Shown here piece by piece: positions 8,443 to 17,550 of a DNA stretch of 64,000 bases. Made by a program: the position numbers and the translations under genes. Source of the stretch: Pontibacter aydingkolensis (GTDB taxonomy: Bacteria > Bacteroidota > Bacteroidia > Cytophagales > Hymenobacteraceae); assembly GCF_019443125.1 (NCBI RefSeq), contig NZ_JAHYXK010000008.1, positions 124,001-188,000 on the forward strand, written 5' to 3'. Each line of letters starts with the position of its first letter. The first letter of the stretch is position 1. Below the pieces are notes generated by a model, which ran no database searches, was not told the DNA's origin, and worked only from the letters and a program-made list of their open reading frames with translations.

Positions 8443-10017
8443 ATGAGATATATAATCAAAAATACTGCAAGAATTGCTTTTGTAGCCGCACTGGCTCTAA
8501 GCACGACAAGCTGCGACGATTTCCTGGATCTTCAGCCTAAAGATGCCCGTGTAGAATCTAACTTCTACCAGACAGAAGCTGACGCCATGGAAGCACTGGT
8601 AAGCATTTACGATGTACTGCAATGGAACACGGTAGTAGGCTTCCATCCTACCCCGATGTTTCTGGACATTGCCTCTGATGATGCCTTTGCAGGTGGTGCC
8701 AGCCGCACAGATGCCCCGAACATCATTGAAGTGGACATGCACAACATTAGAGTAGCAAACCCAGAAATACAGGGCATGTGGAAAAAGCACTTTATCGGTA
8801 TTTACCGCGCTAACCTGCTGCTGGAGAAAATTGATGGTGTGAATGCAAGCCAGGAATTTAAAGATAAGGTTACTGCTGAGGCTAAATTCCTAAGAGCACA
8901 CTTCTATCTTGACCTGGTTCGCATGTATGAAAATGTACCACTTGTACTTAACACACTTGTAAATCCTGGTGAGTATAACCAACCACAAGCTTCGCCGGAA
9001 GAAGTATACAACCAAATAGCCAAAGACCTCGAAGAAGCAATTCCTAACCTACCGGAAAGCACGCTTCGCAATAACCAGGGGCGCGTAACCAAATGGGCTG
9101 CTAAAGCTTTGTTAGCTCGTACTTACCTGTTCTACAATGGCGTATACAATGCCCAGCTAAAAGCTGGTAGCACCACCGTAGATGCTTCACGTGCTCTTAA
9201 TCACTTAAAGGATATCATCGACAAAAGTGGTCACATCTTGCTGGCCAACTATGCAGATAACTTTAAAAAGAGCGGAGAGTACAGCTTGGAGTCAGTTTGG
9301 GAGATTTCTTACTCAGACAAAAATCCATGGTGGGACTGGGGCTATATACAGGGTGGTGAAGGCAACATGCAGCCGCAAATGCAGGGCCCGCGTGTTGTAA
9401 GCCCTGCTATAGAGAGCTACGAACGTGGCTGGAGCTTTGCAACAGCAACCCAAGCTTTATATAATGCCTTCGAAGCCAACGACCCACGCAGAGATGCCAC
9501 TATTCTGGAACAAGCAGAGCTAAACGGTGAACTGGATAAGGGTTATCAGCACACAGGTTACTTCAGCCAAAAGTATACTACATCTAAAGATTATAAACCA
9601 GGAGCCGGTCAGCCGGAGTTGAACTGGGGTAACAACTACCGCTCTGTTCGCTTTAGCGATGTGTTGTTAATGGCAGCAGAACTGGCAGTAAAAACCAGTG
9701 GTAATGCACAGCAATACTTTGATATGGTACGCAGCCGGGTTGGTTTAACACCTGTACCAGCTACACTGGATAATATTTACAAAGAAAGACGGGTAGAACT
9801 GGCTTTGGAAGGCCACCGTTACTGGGATCTTTTAAGACAAGGGCTAAACGTTACCGAGCAAAGAATTACAGTTAGCGGCTCACGCGGACCGCTGTACGTT
9901 GGCGACCAGGTAGATTTCAACGTGACATTTAAACCTGCCACAAAAGGCTTCTTCCCGATACCACAAAGCGAAATTGCTATTTCGAATGGTATCCTTAAGC
10001 AAAACGCAGGTTATTAA
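8443..10017 (+). CDS. SusD/RagB-family surface glycan-binding lipoprotein
   Basis: A 524-residue SusD-like lipoprotein. The signal peptide ends in a lipobox with Cys24 (ALSTTSC), followed by DDFLDLQP, the usual mature start of the family. TPR-like helices include 'AEAKFLRAHFYLDLVRMYENVPLV' near residues 145-170 and 'VTKWAAKALLARTYLF' near 215. The C-terminal 'YKERRVELALEGHRYWDLLRQG' stretch and 'GFFPIPQSEIAISNG...LKQNAGY' ending are hallmarks of SusD/RagB. It works as the outer-surface lid and binding partner of SusC. It starts 13 bp after the susC stop and is surely cotranscribed. Ligand specificity cannot be deduced from the sequence alone, but the linked GH16 and GH3 enzymes suggest beta-1,3-glucan. 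Confidence 0.96.
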   Translation: MRYIIKNTARIAFVAALALSTTSCDDFLDLQPKDARVESNFYQTEADAMEALVSIYDVLQWNTVVGFHPTPMFLDIASDDAFAGGASRTDAPNIIEVDMHNIRVANPEIQGMWKKHFIGIYRANLLLEKIDGVNASQEFKDKVTAEAKFLRAHFYLDLVRMYENVPLVLNTLVNPGEYNQPQASPEEVYNQIAKDLEEAIPNLPESTLRNNQGRVTKWAAKALLARTYLFYNGVYNAQLKAGSTTVDASRALNHLKDIIDKSGHILLANYADNFKKSGEYSLESVWEISYSDKNPWWDWGYIQGGEGNMQPQMQGPRVVSPAIESYERGWSFATATQALYNAFEANDPRRDATILEQAELNGELDKGYQHTGYFSQKYTTSKDYKPGAGQPELNWGNNYRSVRFSDVLLMAAELAVKTSGNAQQYFDMVRSRVGLTPVPATLDNIYKERRVELALEGHRYWDLLRQGLNVTEQRITVSGSRGPLYVGDQVDFNVTFKPATKGFFPIPQSEIAISNGILKQNAGY

Positions 10018-10037
10018 TCATTTAAAAGACTTATATC

Positions 10038-11411
10038 ATGAAAAGATATCTTTCCTATATCGTTGCGCTCCTGCTGCTAACGTTTACTTTCAGCAGCTGT
10101 GAAGAAGAAGATGGTAGCTTAGGGCCAGCACCAACTTCCGATGAAATACAATTTACAGCCCAGGCTGACGCCACTAACCCGAACATTATCAATTTCAAAG
10201 CAAATGCCCCAGGCTTTAAAGCGGTTTGGGACCTTGGAAACGGGGAAACTGCAACAGGAATGCAGGTAACAGGTTCCTATCCATTAAAAGGTGAGTATAT
10301 TGTAACACTCACCATGTACACAAGTGGTGGAGCTGCATCTAACAGTAAAAAGGTAACTATCGCGAATACAAACCCTTTAATGCTGGACCGTGATGATTAT
10401 AATTTTCTGACAGGCGGCGCCAATGCCTTAGAAGGCAAGACATGGGTGTTTGATCCGGTAGGTCCAATGAATTTTGGCGGTCCACCAGAAGCCCCATCAT
10501 CATGGTGGAATCAGACGCTTGCTTCTCAGAACGACTGCATGAAAGACGATAAATACACCTTTAAACTAATTGGTTTCCAGTTTGAGAATAAGAGTGGGGG
10601 CGCTATGTGGGGTATTGATGGCGGGCAGGAAAATGTTTGTGTGCCACAAACCCCAGTAGCCAGCACCTGGAGCATCTATCAGGAAAATGGCAAAACCATG
10701 CTTTCTGTTAGTAATGGCGAAACTATTGCCTGGGATGATAACCAAGGAACCTATGAAGTAATGGAACTTTCTGAGAACCGGTTACATATCAGAAAAGTGT
10801 GCTGCGGCGGCGGCGGCGTACGAAACTATGTACTTGTGCCGGAAGGATATAAAGCACCTGTGGTAGTTAAGCCCTACAAAGAAGCAATTGATCTGAAAGA
10901 TGACTTTGACACGCCAGGCAATGTGGTTTGGCAAACAGACAATCTTACATTTAACGAGACTTACGACAACCCTGCTCCCCTACCAATTAATACTTCTGCT
11001 AAAGTAGCTCAGTATATAAAGAAAGAAGGTGAAGCCTTTGCGTTTGCAAACCTTTTCTATACACTGGATCACAAAATAGATCTGACTACAAAAAACAAAA
11101 TCAAATTAAAGGTTTTCATGCCTAGCTACAACGATTATACTAAGGAAGCAGGTTATGACTGGGCTGTTAAAAATCTTCTGAAGCAGGTATCTGTGAAATT
11201 GCAGAACGCTGAAAGTGGCGAGCCATGGGTGACGCAGGTAGAAGTAAAACAGCAGGTAACACAGCTTGACAAATGGGTAGAGCTAACCTTCGACTTTAGC
11301 AGCGCTGCCAGCCGTAAAGACCTTGACCGTATTGTGATACAGATCGGTGGCGAAGGTCATTTTAATTCTGGCATCTTCTATATTGATGATTTTCAGCTTA
11401 TCCCTAATTAA
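10038..11411 (+). CDS. PKD-domain lipoprotein, likely surface glycan-binding protein
   Basis: A 457-residue lipoprotein with a lipobox Cys21 (TFTFSSC) followed by an acidic EEED stretch, which in Bacteroidota is associated with export to the cell surface. A PKD-like fold lies at about 35-115 (FKAVWDLGNGETATGMQVTGSYPLKGEYIVTL). The middle region has tryptophan-rich segments and ends in a Cys-Cys-Gly run (VCCGGGGVR, about residue 255). The C-terminal third (about 285-455) looks like a beta-sandwich, probably carbohydrate-binding. It occupies the slot used by PKD surface glycan-binding proteins in laminarin loci of other Bacteroidota. It begins 20 bp after susD. No catalytic motif was found. Binding to beta-glucan is inferred from context. 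Confidence 0.85.
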   Translation: MKRYLSYIVALLLLTFTFSSCEEEDGSLGPAPTSDEIQFTAQADATNPNIINFKANAPGFKAVWDLGNGETATGMQVTGSYPLKGEYIVTLTMYTSGGAASNSKKVTIANTNPLMLDRDDYNFLTGGANALEGKTWVFDPVGPMNFGGPPEAPSSWWNQTLASQNDCMKDDKYTFKLIGFQFENKSGGAMWGIDGGQENVCVPQTPVASTWSIYQENGKTMLSVSNGETIAWDDNQGTYEVMELSENRLHIRKVCCGGGGVRNYVLVPEGYKAPVVVKPYKEAIDLKDDFDTPGNVVWQTDNLTFNETYDNPAPLPINTSAKVAQYIKKEGEAFAFANLFYTLDHKIDLTTKNKIKLKVFMPSYNDYTKEAGYDWAVKNLLKQVSVKLQNAESGEPWVTQVEVKQQVTQLDKWVELTFDFSSAASRKDLDRIVIQIGGEGHFNSGIFYIDDFQLIPN

Positions 11412-11418
11412 TTTCTAA

Positions 11419-11456
11419 GCAGCAGCACTTCAGTCTACACTCTGAAGCGCTGCTGC
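11419..11456 (+). promoter_or_regulatory. Intercistronic hairpin between PKD lipoprotein and GH16
   Basis: A strong stem, GCAGCAGC-a-CTTCAG / CTGAAG-c-GCTGCTGC, with an 8-nt loop. It lacks a T-run (cttaaacc follows), so it is more likely an mRNA-stabilising or processing hairpin, or a weak attenuator, than a full terminator. It lies between cotranscribed genes and could set a step in expression between the binding and enzyme genes. Confidence 0.6.
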
Positions 11457-11471
11457 CTTAAACCTATTTCA

Positions 11472-13568
11472 ATGAATACTTTATATAAAACCATAACAGC
11501 ACTTACACTGCTGCTATGCTCGTCACTGCCTTTGCTTGCCCAAAGCACAGGCTTTAACGAGATGGTGTGGCACGATGAGTTTGAAGGCGAAGGTGCGCCT
11601 GACCCAACTTACTGGAGCTACGACCTTGGAACCGGCCAGGGCGGCTGGGGTAACAATGAAGTGCAGTCTTACACAAACAACAGCAGCAACGTACGACGTA
11701 GCGGCGGTAAACTAGTAATTGAAGCTAACAAAACCAATGGCGCCTGGACTTCTGCCCGCATTAAAACACAGGGCAAGTATAACTTTACGTATGGCCGGGT
11801 AGAGTTCAGGGCTAAACTACCAAAAGGCGCTGGTACATGGCCTGCGCTCTGGATGCTGGGTGAAAGTATAACTACTAAAGGTTGGCCTGCCTGCGGGGAA
11901 ATAGATGTGATGGAACATGTAGGCCGTGATCCGGGAAAGATACACGGCACATTGCATACACCATCCAGCTATGGCAACACTGTAAATACCAATTCTACAA
12001 CAGTTAGTGATTACGGCGACAGCTTTCATGTATATGCTGCCGAATGGACTCCCGAAGCCATAAAGTTTTACGTGGATAATAACCTGTTTTATACTTACGC
12101 ACCTGTAAACAAGGATGCCGCGACATGGCCTTTTAATGATCCACAGTTTATCATTATCAACCTGGCTATGGGTGGTAACTGGGGCAGCGACACCAGGTAT
12201 GAAACCAATGGTCTGAAAAACGGCATAGACCCAACCCTTAACACTGCACGCTTCGAAGTAGATTATGTACGCGTTTATCAAACATTCTCTGAGTTAAAAC
12301 TGACTGGACCTGCATCGGTAAACCCGGGTGCACAGAATTTAACTTTTAAAGCCAGTAACGTAACTGGTGCAACATATACCTGGACCATACCAAACGGAGC
12401 CACGATTACATCTGGAGCAGGTACATCTGAAATAAAAGTTAACTGGGGTACAACTGCCGGGCAGGTTAAGGTACAGATGAACCTGAACGGACAAACATAC
12501 CAGCAGGAGCTGAACGTGAACACCACCAAGACACCCGTAGGCGATGCTTTTTTAATAGAAGACTTCAATACTTTGCCGGCTACTAAACTAAACAGCAGTG
12601 GCGGCACTTTTGATTTCAGTCATGAGAACAGCGCCTTAAAAGTCAGCTACCAGGTAACGAATCCGAATTCTCTTCCGCAGATAATTTATACCCTAACAGA
12701 GCCGCTCAATATGAGCGGCTATCCTGTTTTAGCAGCCACCATAAAAACCCGCAACGAAAGTAAAAACGTGTTGCTCCGCATCGACTTGGTAGATGAAACC
12801 GGGAAAACTACCGGGACAAACAATGTTTTTACACTCACACCACTCATCGACGACAATGAATTTTATACTTACCATTTCGATTATAAAAACCTGTATGGTA
12901 CAGGCTCCGGGCAAATAGACGGAACCAAAGTAAAGAAGATCAGGATACTTGTTAATTATGGCATCTTAGGCTCTGCAGGAAATGATGTTTTCTGGATTGA
13001 TCAATTCAAAGTACTGCAAAATACCCCCACTGTTCCTAATCGTCCATCGCACCTGAAACTAACAAAATCAACAAATTCGGTTACGCTAAATTGGCAGGAT
13101 AATGCTTCTAATGAAGAGAGTATTAGAATATTCCGCTCCCAATCACAAAATGGCCCTTTTACCGAAATAGCCTCCGTCGTAGCCAATGCACGGGAATATA
13201 CGGATGCAGTTATACCTGAAAATGGTTACGTGTACAAAGTACAGTCAGTGAATAGCAATGGCACTTCCACGTTCTCTAACCTGGTTGCAAGCAATGCTGG
13301 CCTGCTAAGTATAAAACAAGAATATGACAATCAACAAGTGCGGGTTTATCCTAATCCCTGCACAGGAGATTTTAACATACAGCTCAACTATACTTTAAAT
13401 GTAAAGGATATCCGCTTTTACAATGCCTTTGGCAAAGAGGTAGCTGCCAACATCACGCAAGACACTACCAATTTGCTGCGAATAAAAACAGATGTTGCCC
13501 CGGGTTTATACTTCTGCCATCTGCACACGCAGGAAAGCATCATCATTAAACGGATACTGATTATTTAA
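11472..13568 (+). CDS. Secreted GH16 endo-beta-1,3(4)-glucanase with T9SS sorting domain
   Basis: A 698-residue modular glycosidase. After a signal peptide (1-24) comes a GH16 domain at about 27-270 with the catalytic signature E143-I-D145-V-M-E148-H. Glu143 is the expected nucleophile and Glu148 the acid/base. The beta-bulge form ExDxxE fits laminarinase-type members. A PKD/Ig-like domain follows (about 273-352), then a jelly-roll domain that resembles a carbohydrate-binding module (about 358-512), a fibronectin type III domain (about 516-605), and a type IX secretion type A sorting domain with 'VYPNPCTGDFNI' and a basic, hydrophobic C-terminus ('IIIKRILII'). It should be secreted across the outer membrane and cut beta-1,3-glucan to oligomers for SusCD. 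Chain-length preference is unknown. Confidence 0.93.
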   Translation: MNTLYKTITALTLLLCSSLPLLAQSTGFNEMVWHDEFEGEGAPDPTYWSYDLGTGQGGWGNNEVQSYTNNSSNVRRSGGKLVIEANKTNGAWTSARIKTQGKYNFTYGRVEFRAKLPKGAGTWPALWMLGESITTKGWPACGEIDVMEHVGRDPGKIHGTLHTPSSYGNTVNTNSTTVSDYGDSFHVYAAEWTPEAIKFYVDNNLFYTYAPVNKDAATWPFNDPQFIIINLAMGGNWGSDTRYETNGLKNGIDPTLNTARFEVDYVRVYQTFSELKLTGPASVNPGAQNLTFKASNVTGATYTWTIPNGATITSGAGTSEIKVNWGTTAGQVKVQMNLNGQTYQQELNVNTTKTPVGDAFLIEDFNTLPATKLNSSGGTFDFSHENSALKVSYQVTNPNSLPQIIYTLTEPLNMSGYPVLAATIKTRNESKNVLLRIDLVDETGKTTGTNNVFTLTPLIDDNEFYTYHFDYKNLYGTGSGQIDGTKVKKIRILVNYGILGSAGNDVFWIDQFKVLQNTPTVPNRPSHLKLTKSTNSVTLNWQDNASNEESIRIFRSQSQNGPFTEIASVVANAREYTDAVIPENGYVYKVQSVNSNGTSTFSNLVASNAGLLSIKQEYDNQQVRVYPNPCTGDFNIQLNYTLNVKDIRFYNAFGKEVAANITQDTTNLLRIKTDVAPGLYFCHLHTQESIIIKRILII

Positions 13569-13629
13569 TTTTCACTAGCTAATTCCTTTCGCCATACTTT
13601 AAGCAAGGGGTTTACTAAAAAGAAATAAT

Positions 13630-15933
13630 ATGAGAAAGACATTTATCCCTATCCTTCTGGTAGTCATACTTGGTTCTGCCATGCTCTTCTCTTCTTTTAA
13701 GACAGGAGATAAAAAGGATAAAACGGAACAGCGCGTAGAAGACCTGCTCTCGAAAATGACGCTGGAGGAAAAAGCCGGACAGCTGAACTTTGTAGTAGGC
13801 GACCTTTTTAACACCGGTCCCACCGTTCGCACTTCCGAGTCTGATAAGTTTAACGAAGCTATCCGTAAAGGTGAGATCACCGGGATATTCAATATACATG
13901 GCGCAGCCTATACCGGAAAGTTACAGAAATTAGCAGTAGAAGAATCTCGTCTGGGAATTCCGCTACTGATTGGCGCTGACGTGATTCACGGTTTTAAAAC
14001 TGTGTTTCCAATTCCGTTGGGCGAAGCTGCAAGCTGGGACCTTACAGCCATAGAGAAGAGTGCCCGGGTTGCTGCCAAGGAATCTGCCGCTTCCGGCATT
14101 AACCTGACCTTTGCCCCGATGGCCGATGTGGCCCGTGATGCACGTTGGGGCAGAACAGCAGAAGGTGCCGGCGAAGACCCATACCTGGTGTCATTGATAA
14201 CGGCTGCCCGCGTTAAAGGATTTCAGGGCAACAGCCTTTCTGATCCGCTAACGATAGCAGCCTGCGTAAAACACTTTGTAGCTTATGGCGCAGCAGAAGC
14301 CGGCCGCGACTACAACACAGTAGACATGTCGGAATATGAGCTTCGTAACACTTACCTACCCCCGTTTAAAGCTGCCCTGGATGCTGGGTCTGCCACACTC
14401 ATGACTGCGTTTAACGAGCTAAACGGTGTGCCAGCCACAGCCCATACGAAAGTAATGCGCCAGATACTGCGTGATGAGTGGGGTTTTAATGGTTTGGTTA
14501 TTTCAGACTGGCAGAACATCTGGGAAATGACATCGCATGGCTATGCACAGGACAATGCTCATGCCGGAGAACTTGCTTTAAAAGCCGGAACTGATTTAGA
14601 CATGATGGCTGAAATTTACCTCAAAGAGCTTCCGCAACTGGTGAAGTCTGGTAAAGTAGAACAAAAGTACCTGGATGATGCAGTGCGTAGAGTGCTTTGG
14701 CTGAAGTTCAAGCTTGGCCTGTTCGACAACCCATACTTATACAGTAACACTAAAACAGAGAAAAAGCAGGTACGCTCCAAAGAACATTTGCAGGCAGCCT
14801 TTGAAGTAGCACAACGCTCTATCGTTCTTCTGAAAAATGAAAACACCTTGCTACCACTTAGCGCATCAAAAAAGCAGAAAATAGCCGTTATCGGTCCGCT
14901 GGGCAATAATAAAGAAGACATGAACGGCACCTGGTCTTTCTTCGGAGAAGCGCAGCACCCTGTATCTTTCCTGGAAGGTATAAAGAAGTATGCTAAAGGC
15001 ACCGAAATAACCTATGCAGAAGGTTGTGAGTTGTACAGCGACTCTAGAGCAAAATTTGATGAAGCTGTGGCTGCCGCTAAAAAGGCCGATATAGTAGTAA
15101 TGGCGATTGGCGAAAGCGCTGTGATGAACGGTGAAGGCGCATCCAGAGCTAATATTAGTTTACCAGGTGTGCAACTGGACCTTGTAAAAGCAATCCATGC
15201 TACAGGTAAGCCAATCATCGCTTTGGTTAGCAGTGGTCGTGCATTGGAGCTTACCTGGCTGGATGAGAACATCCCAACTATACTTGCCACCTGGTCTTTA
15301 GGATCTGAAGCTGGAAACGCTGCGGCAAGCGTGTTGTTCGGCGAATATAACCCATCTGGCAAATTACCGGTTTCTTTCCCAAGATCAGTTGGGCAGTTGC
15401 CTTTATACTACAATCACAAAAACACAGGCCGTGTTTACGAAGGCGACCATTCAGAGCCGGGTTCTGAGCGGGTATATAAATCTAGGTACCGCGATGTGCC
15501 CAACACTGCGCTTTACCCATTCGGTTACGGACTAAGCTATACAACTTTCAAGTATGACAACTTAAAGCTAAGCACTGATAAGCTTGCTCCGGCAGGACAG
15601 TTGCAGGTAAGTATAGATGTGACTAACACAGGAAAGTATGCCGGCGAAGAAGTTATTCAGCTGTATACCCGCGACCTGGTTGGCAGCATTACAAGACCTG
15701 TTAAAGAACTGAAGAAGTTCCAGAAGCTGACCTTTACTCCTGGCGAGAAAAAAACCGTCATGTTCACTTTAACCCCGGAAGATCTTGCCTTCTGGCGCGC
15801 TGACCTTACTTATGGCACAGAGCCTGGTGATTTTAAGGTGTTTGTAGGTCCTAACTCACGTGATGTGCAGGAAGTGTCTTTTACGCTGCTGAAGGATGGA
15901 TCCGTAAAATATGAATCAAGCATAAAAAACTAA
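13630..15933 (+). CDS. bglX: GH3 beta-glucosidase (BglX type), periplasmic
   Basis: A 767-residue GH3 enzyme with full three-domain architecture. It has a signal peptide (1-22) without lipobox or sorting tag, so a periplasmic location is expected. The N-terminal TIM barrel contains 'APMADVARDARWGRTAEGAGEDPYLV' and the nucleophile motif 'GLVISDWQ' with Asp293. The alpha/beta sandwich domain lies at about 405-600 (SIVLLKNENTLLPL, VMAIGESAVMNGEGASRANI). The C-terminal FnIII-like domain is at about 665-740. It should cleave terminal beta-linked glucose from oligosaccharides imported by SusC. It starts 61 bp after the GH16 stop and belongs to the same operon. The symbol is by family resemblance; strict linkage preference is not visible. 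Confidence 0.93.
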   Translation: MRKTFIPILLVVILGSAMLFSSFKTGDKKDKTEQRVEDLLSKMTLEEKAGQLNFVVGDLFNTGPTVRTSESDKFNEAIRKGEITGIFNIHGAAYTGKLQKLAVEESRLGIPLLIGADVIHGFKTVFPIPLGEAASWDLTAIEKSARVAAKESAASGINLTFAPMADVARDARWGRTAEGAGEDPYLVSLITAARVKGFQGNSLSDPLTIAACVKHFVAYGAAEAGRDYNTVDMSEYELRNTYLPPFKAALDAGSATLMTAFNELNGVPATAHTKVMRQILRDEWGFNGLVISDWQNIWEMTSHGYAQDNAHAGELALKAGTDLDMMAEIYLKELPQLVKSGKVEQKYLDDAVRRVLWLKFKLGLFDNPYLYSNTKTEKKQVRSKEHLQAAFEVAQRSIVLLKNENTLLPLSASKKQKIAVIGPLGNNKEDMNGTWSFFGEAQHPVSFLEGIKKYAKGTEITYAEGCELYSDSRAKFDEAVAAAKKADIVVMAIGESAVMNGEGASRANISLPGVQLDLVKAIHATGKPIIALVSSGRALELTWLDENIPTILATWSLGSEAGNAAASVLFGEYNPSGKLPVSFPRSVGQLPLYYNHKNTGRVYEGDHSEPGSERVYKSRYRDVPNTALYPFGYGLSYTTFKYDNLKLSTDKLAPAGQLQVSIDVTNTGKYAGEEVIQLYTRDLVGSITRPVKELKKFQKLTFTPGEKKTVMFTLTPEDLAFWRADLTYGTEPGDFKVFVGPNSRDVQEVSFTLLKDGSVKYESSIKN

Positions 15934-15965
15934 CCTAAACGCTAACCACGACTAACATTTATACT

Positions 15966-17402
15966 ATGGCTGTAACCTCACCTTCATCCAAACCTACTGT
16001 TGTCTCGTCAGGTACTGATCTGGATAATAGCAAAAGCTTTACCGGACCTTTGATCGTCGTAACGCTGCTGTTCTTTATGTGGGGCTTTATTACCTGCATG
16101 AACGACATTCTTATACCAAAACTGCAACAGGTATTTGTATTGCAGCACTGGCAGGCAATGCTAATCCAGACAGCCTTCTTCGGAGCTTATTTTATCATTT
16201 CGCTGCTATACTTTGTCTTCTCCATGACAAAAGGAGACCCGATCATGAAGATAGGCTATAAGAACGGCATCATAGTAGGTTTATTAGTTGCTGCTATTGG
16301 GTGTGCGCTGTTTTATCCGGCAGCCGATTTCCATAGTTATGGTTTCTTTTTAATGGCGCTTTTTGTGCTGGCTTCAGGCATTACCATACTTCAGATTGCT
16401 GCCAACCCTTACGTTACAGTACTCGGAAGACCAGAAGGAGCAGCAAGCCGCCTAAATCTGACTCAAGCCCTAAACTCATTTGGCACAACGGTGGCTCCAC
16501 TAATTGGCGGTTACCTGATCTTTGAGACTGTGCAAACTATGGATACTGACACTGCAGCATCAGTAAAGCTTCCATACTTAGGGCTAGCCGCTACGCTGTT
16601 AGCTATTGCTGTTTTAATTAAACTTGCCAACCTGCCGCATATCAAAGGAGAAGGACGCATTATAGCAGATGCAGGAGCTCTTAAATACCGTCACCTGGTG
16701 CTTGGCGTGATCTGTATCTTCATGTATGTAGGCGGCGAAGTAGCCATTGGCAGCATGTTGATCAATTTCTTCAGCTTACCTGAGATTGCCGGTCTTTCGG
16801 AAGCGGAAGGCGGACATTACCTGGCATTTTTCTGGGGTGGTGCTATGATCGGAAGATTCTTCGGAGCCGTGGCGCTTGCCGAATTCAAGAACAAAAACCG
16901 CAAATACATGATTATCGGGGCTATCACTGCCATTGTGGTTACGATGATATTTGCCATTTATGGGCAGCAGGAAGCGTTGATCGTACTAGGTCTTATTGCT
17001 ATAAACTTCCTGGTGCTGTTGCTTGGCAGGTTCTTACCTAACAGAACATTGGGTTTCTTTGCCACTGCTGTAATCACCTTACTTCTGATCACGATGCTTA
17101 CTACAGGTGCTGTAGCTATGTGGTCTGTAATTGCGGTAGGATTGTTCAACTCAATCATGTTCCCCACAATTTTCACGCTTGCCATTAAAGGCTTAGGCGT
17201 ACATACTAGCCAAGGCTCTTCGCTTTTGGTAATGGCTATAGTAGGTGGTGCAATCATTCCGCCACTGCAGGGGTATGTAGCGGATGTAACAGGTAGTCTT
17301 CAGTTATCATTCATCGTACCCCTTATTTGCTATTTATACATTGTATACTATGGTTTTGCGGGCTCGAGAGTAGAGAAAGTAGACCCTAGCGTTGAAGTAT
17401 AG
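15966..17402 (+). CDS. FHS-family MFS sugar/H+ symporter (GluP/FucP type)
   Basis: A 478-residue, 12-helix major facilitator protein. The 'FFMWGFITCMNDILIPKLQQVF' segment in helix 1 and 'ITILQIAANPYVTVLG...ASRLNLTQALNSFGTTVAPLIGG' around helices 4-5 are diagnostic of the fucose-galactose-glucose symporter family. It sits in the inner membrane and, as the last gene of the glucan operon (33 bp after GH3), should take up the glucose released in the periplasm. A strong hairpin terminator follows. Sugar specificity (glucose against galactose or fucose) is inferred from the neighbouring beta-glucosidase. Confidence 0.93.
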   Translation: MAVTSPSSKPTVVSSGTDLDNSKSFTGPLIVVTLLFFMWGFITCMNDILIPKLQQVFVLQHWQAMLIQTAFFGAYFIISLLYFVFSMTKGDPIMKIGYKNGIIVGLLVAAIGCALFYPAADFHSYGFFLMALFVLASGITILQIAANPYVTVLGRPEGAASRLNLTQALNSFGTTVAPLIGGYLIFETVQTMDTDTAASVKLPYLGLAATLLAIAVLIKLANLPHIKGEGRIIADAGALKYRHLVLGVICIFMYVGGEVAIGSMLINFFSLPEIAGLSEAEGGHYLAFFWGGAMIGRFFGAVALAEFKNKNRKYMIIGAITAIVVTMIFAIYGQQEALIVLGLIAINFLVLLLGRFLPNRTLGFFATAVITLLLITMLTTGAVAMWSVIAVGLFNSIMFPTIFTLAIKGLGVHTSQGSSLLVMAIVGGAIIPPLQGYVADVTGSLQLSFIVPLICYLYIVYYGFAGSRVEKVDPSVEV

Positions 17403-17486
17403 CCCTTAAGCTGAATATTGGCTTACAAGATAAGATAGCAGCTTTTGTAAGTATAAATCACCAATAGTATTCTCATTTAACAGATC

Positions 17487-17520
17487 AGAAGCCTGCAGGA
17501 CTTTGTCGCTGCAGGCTTCT
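17487..17520 (+). terminator. Terminator of the glucan operon
   Basis: A perfect 12-bp stem, AGAAGCCTGCAG / CTGCAGGCTTCT, with a 10-nt loop, followed by TTTCTTAAT. It closes the rightward operon and sits between convergent genes. Confidence 0.85.
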
Positions 17521-17550
17521 TTCTTAATCGGGAAAAGAGTTTGTGTTTTC

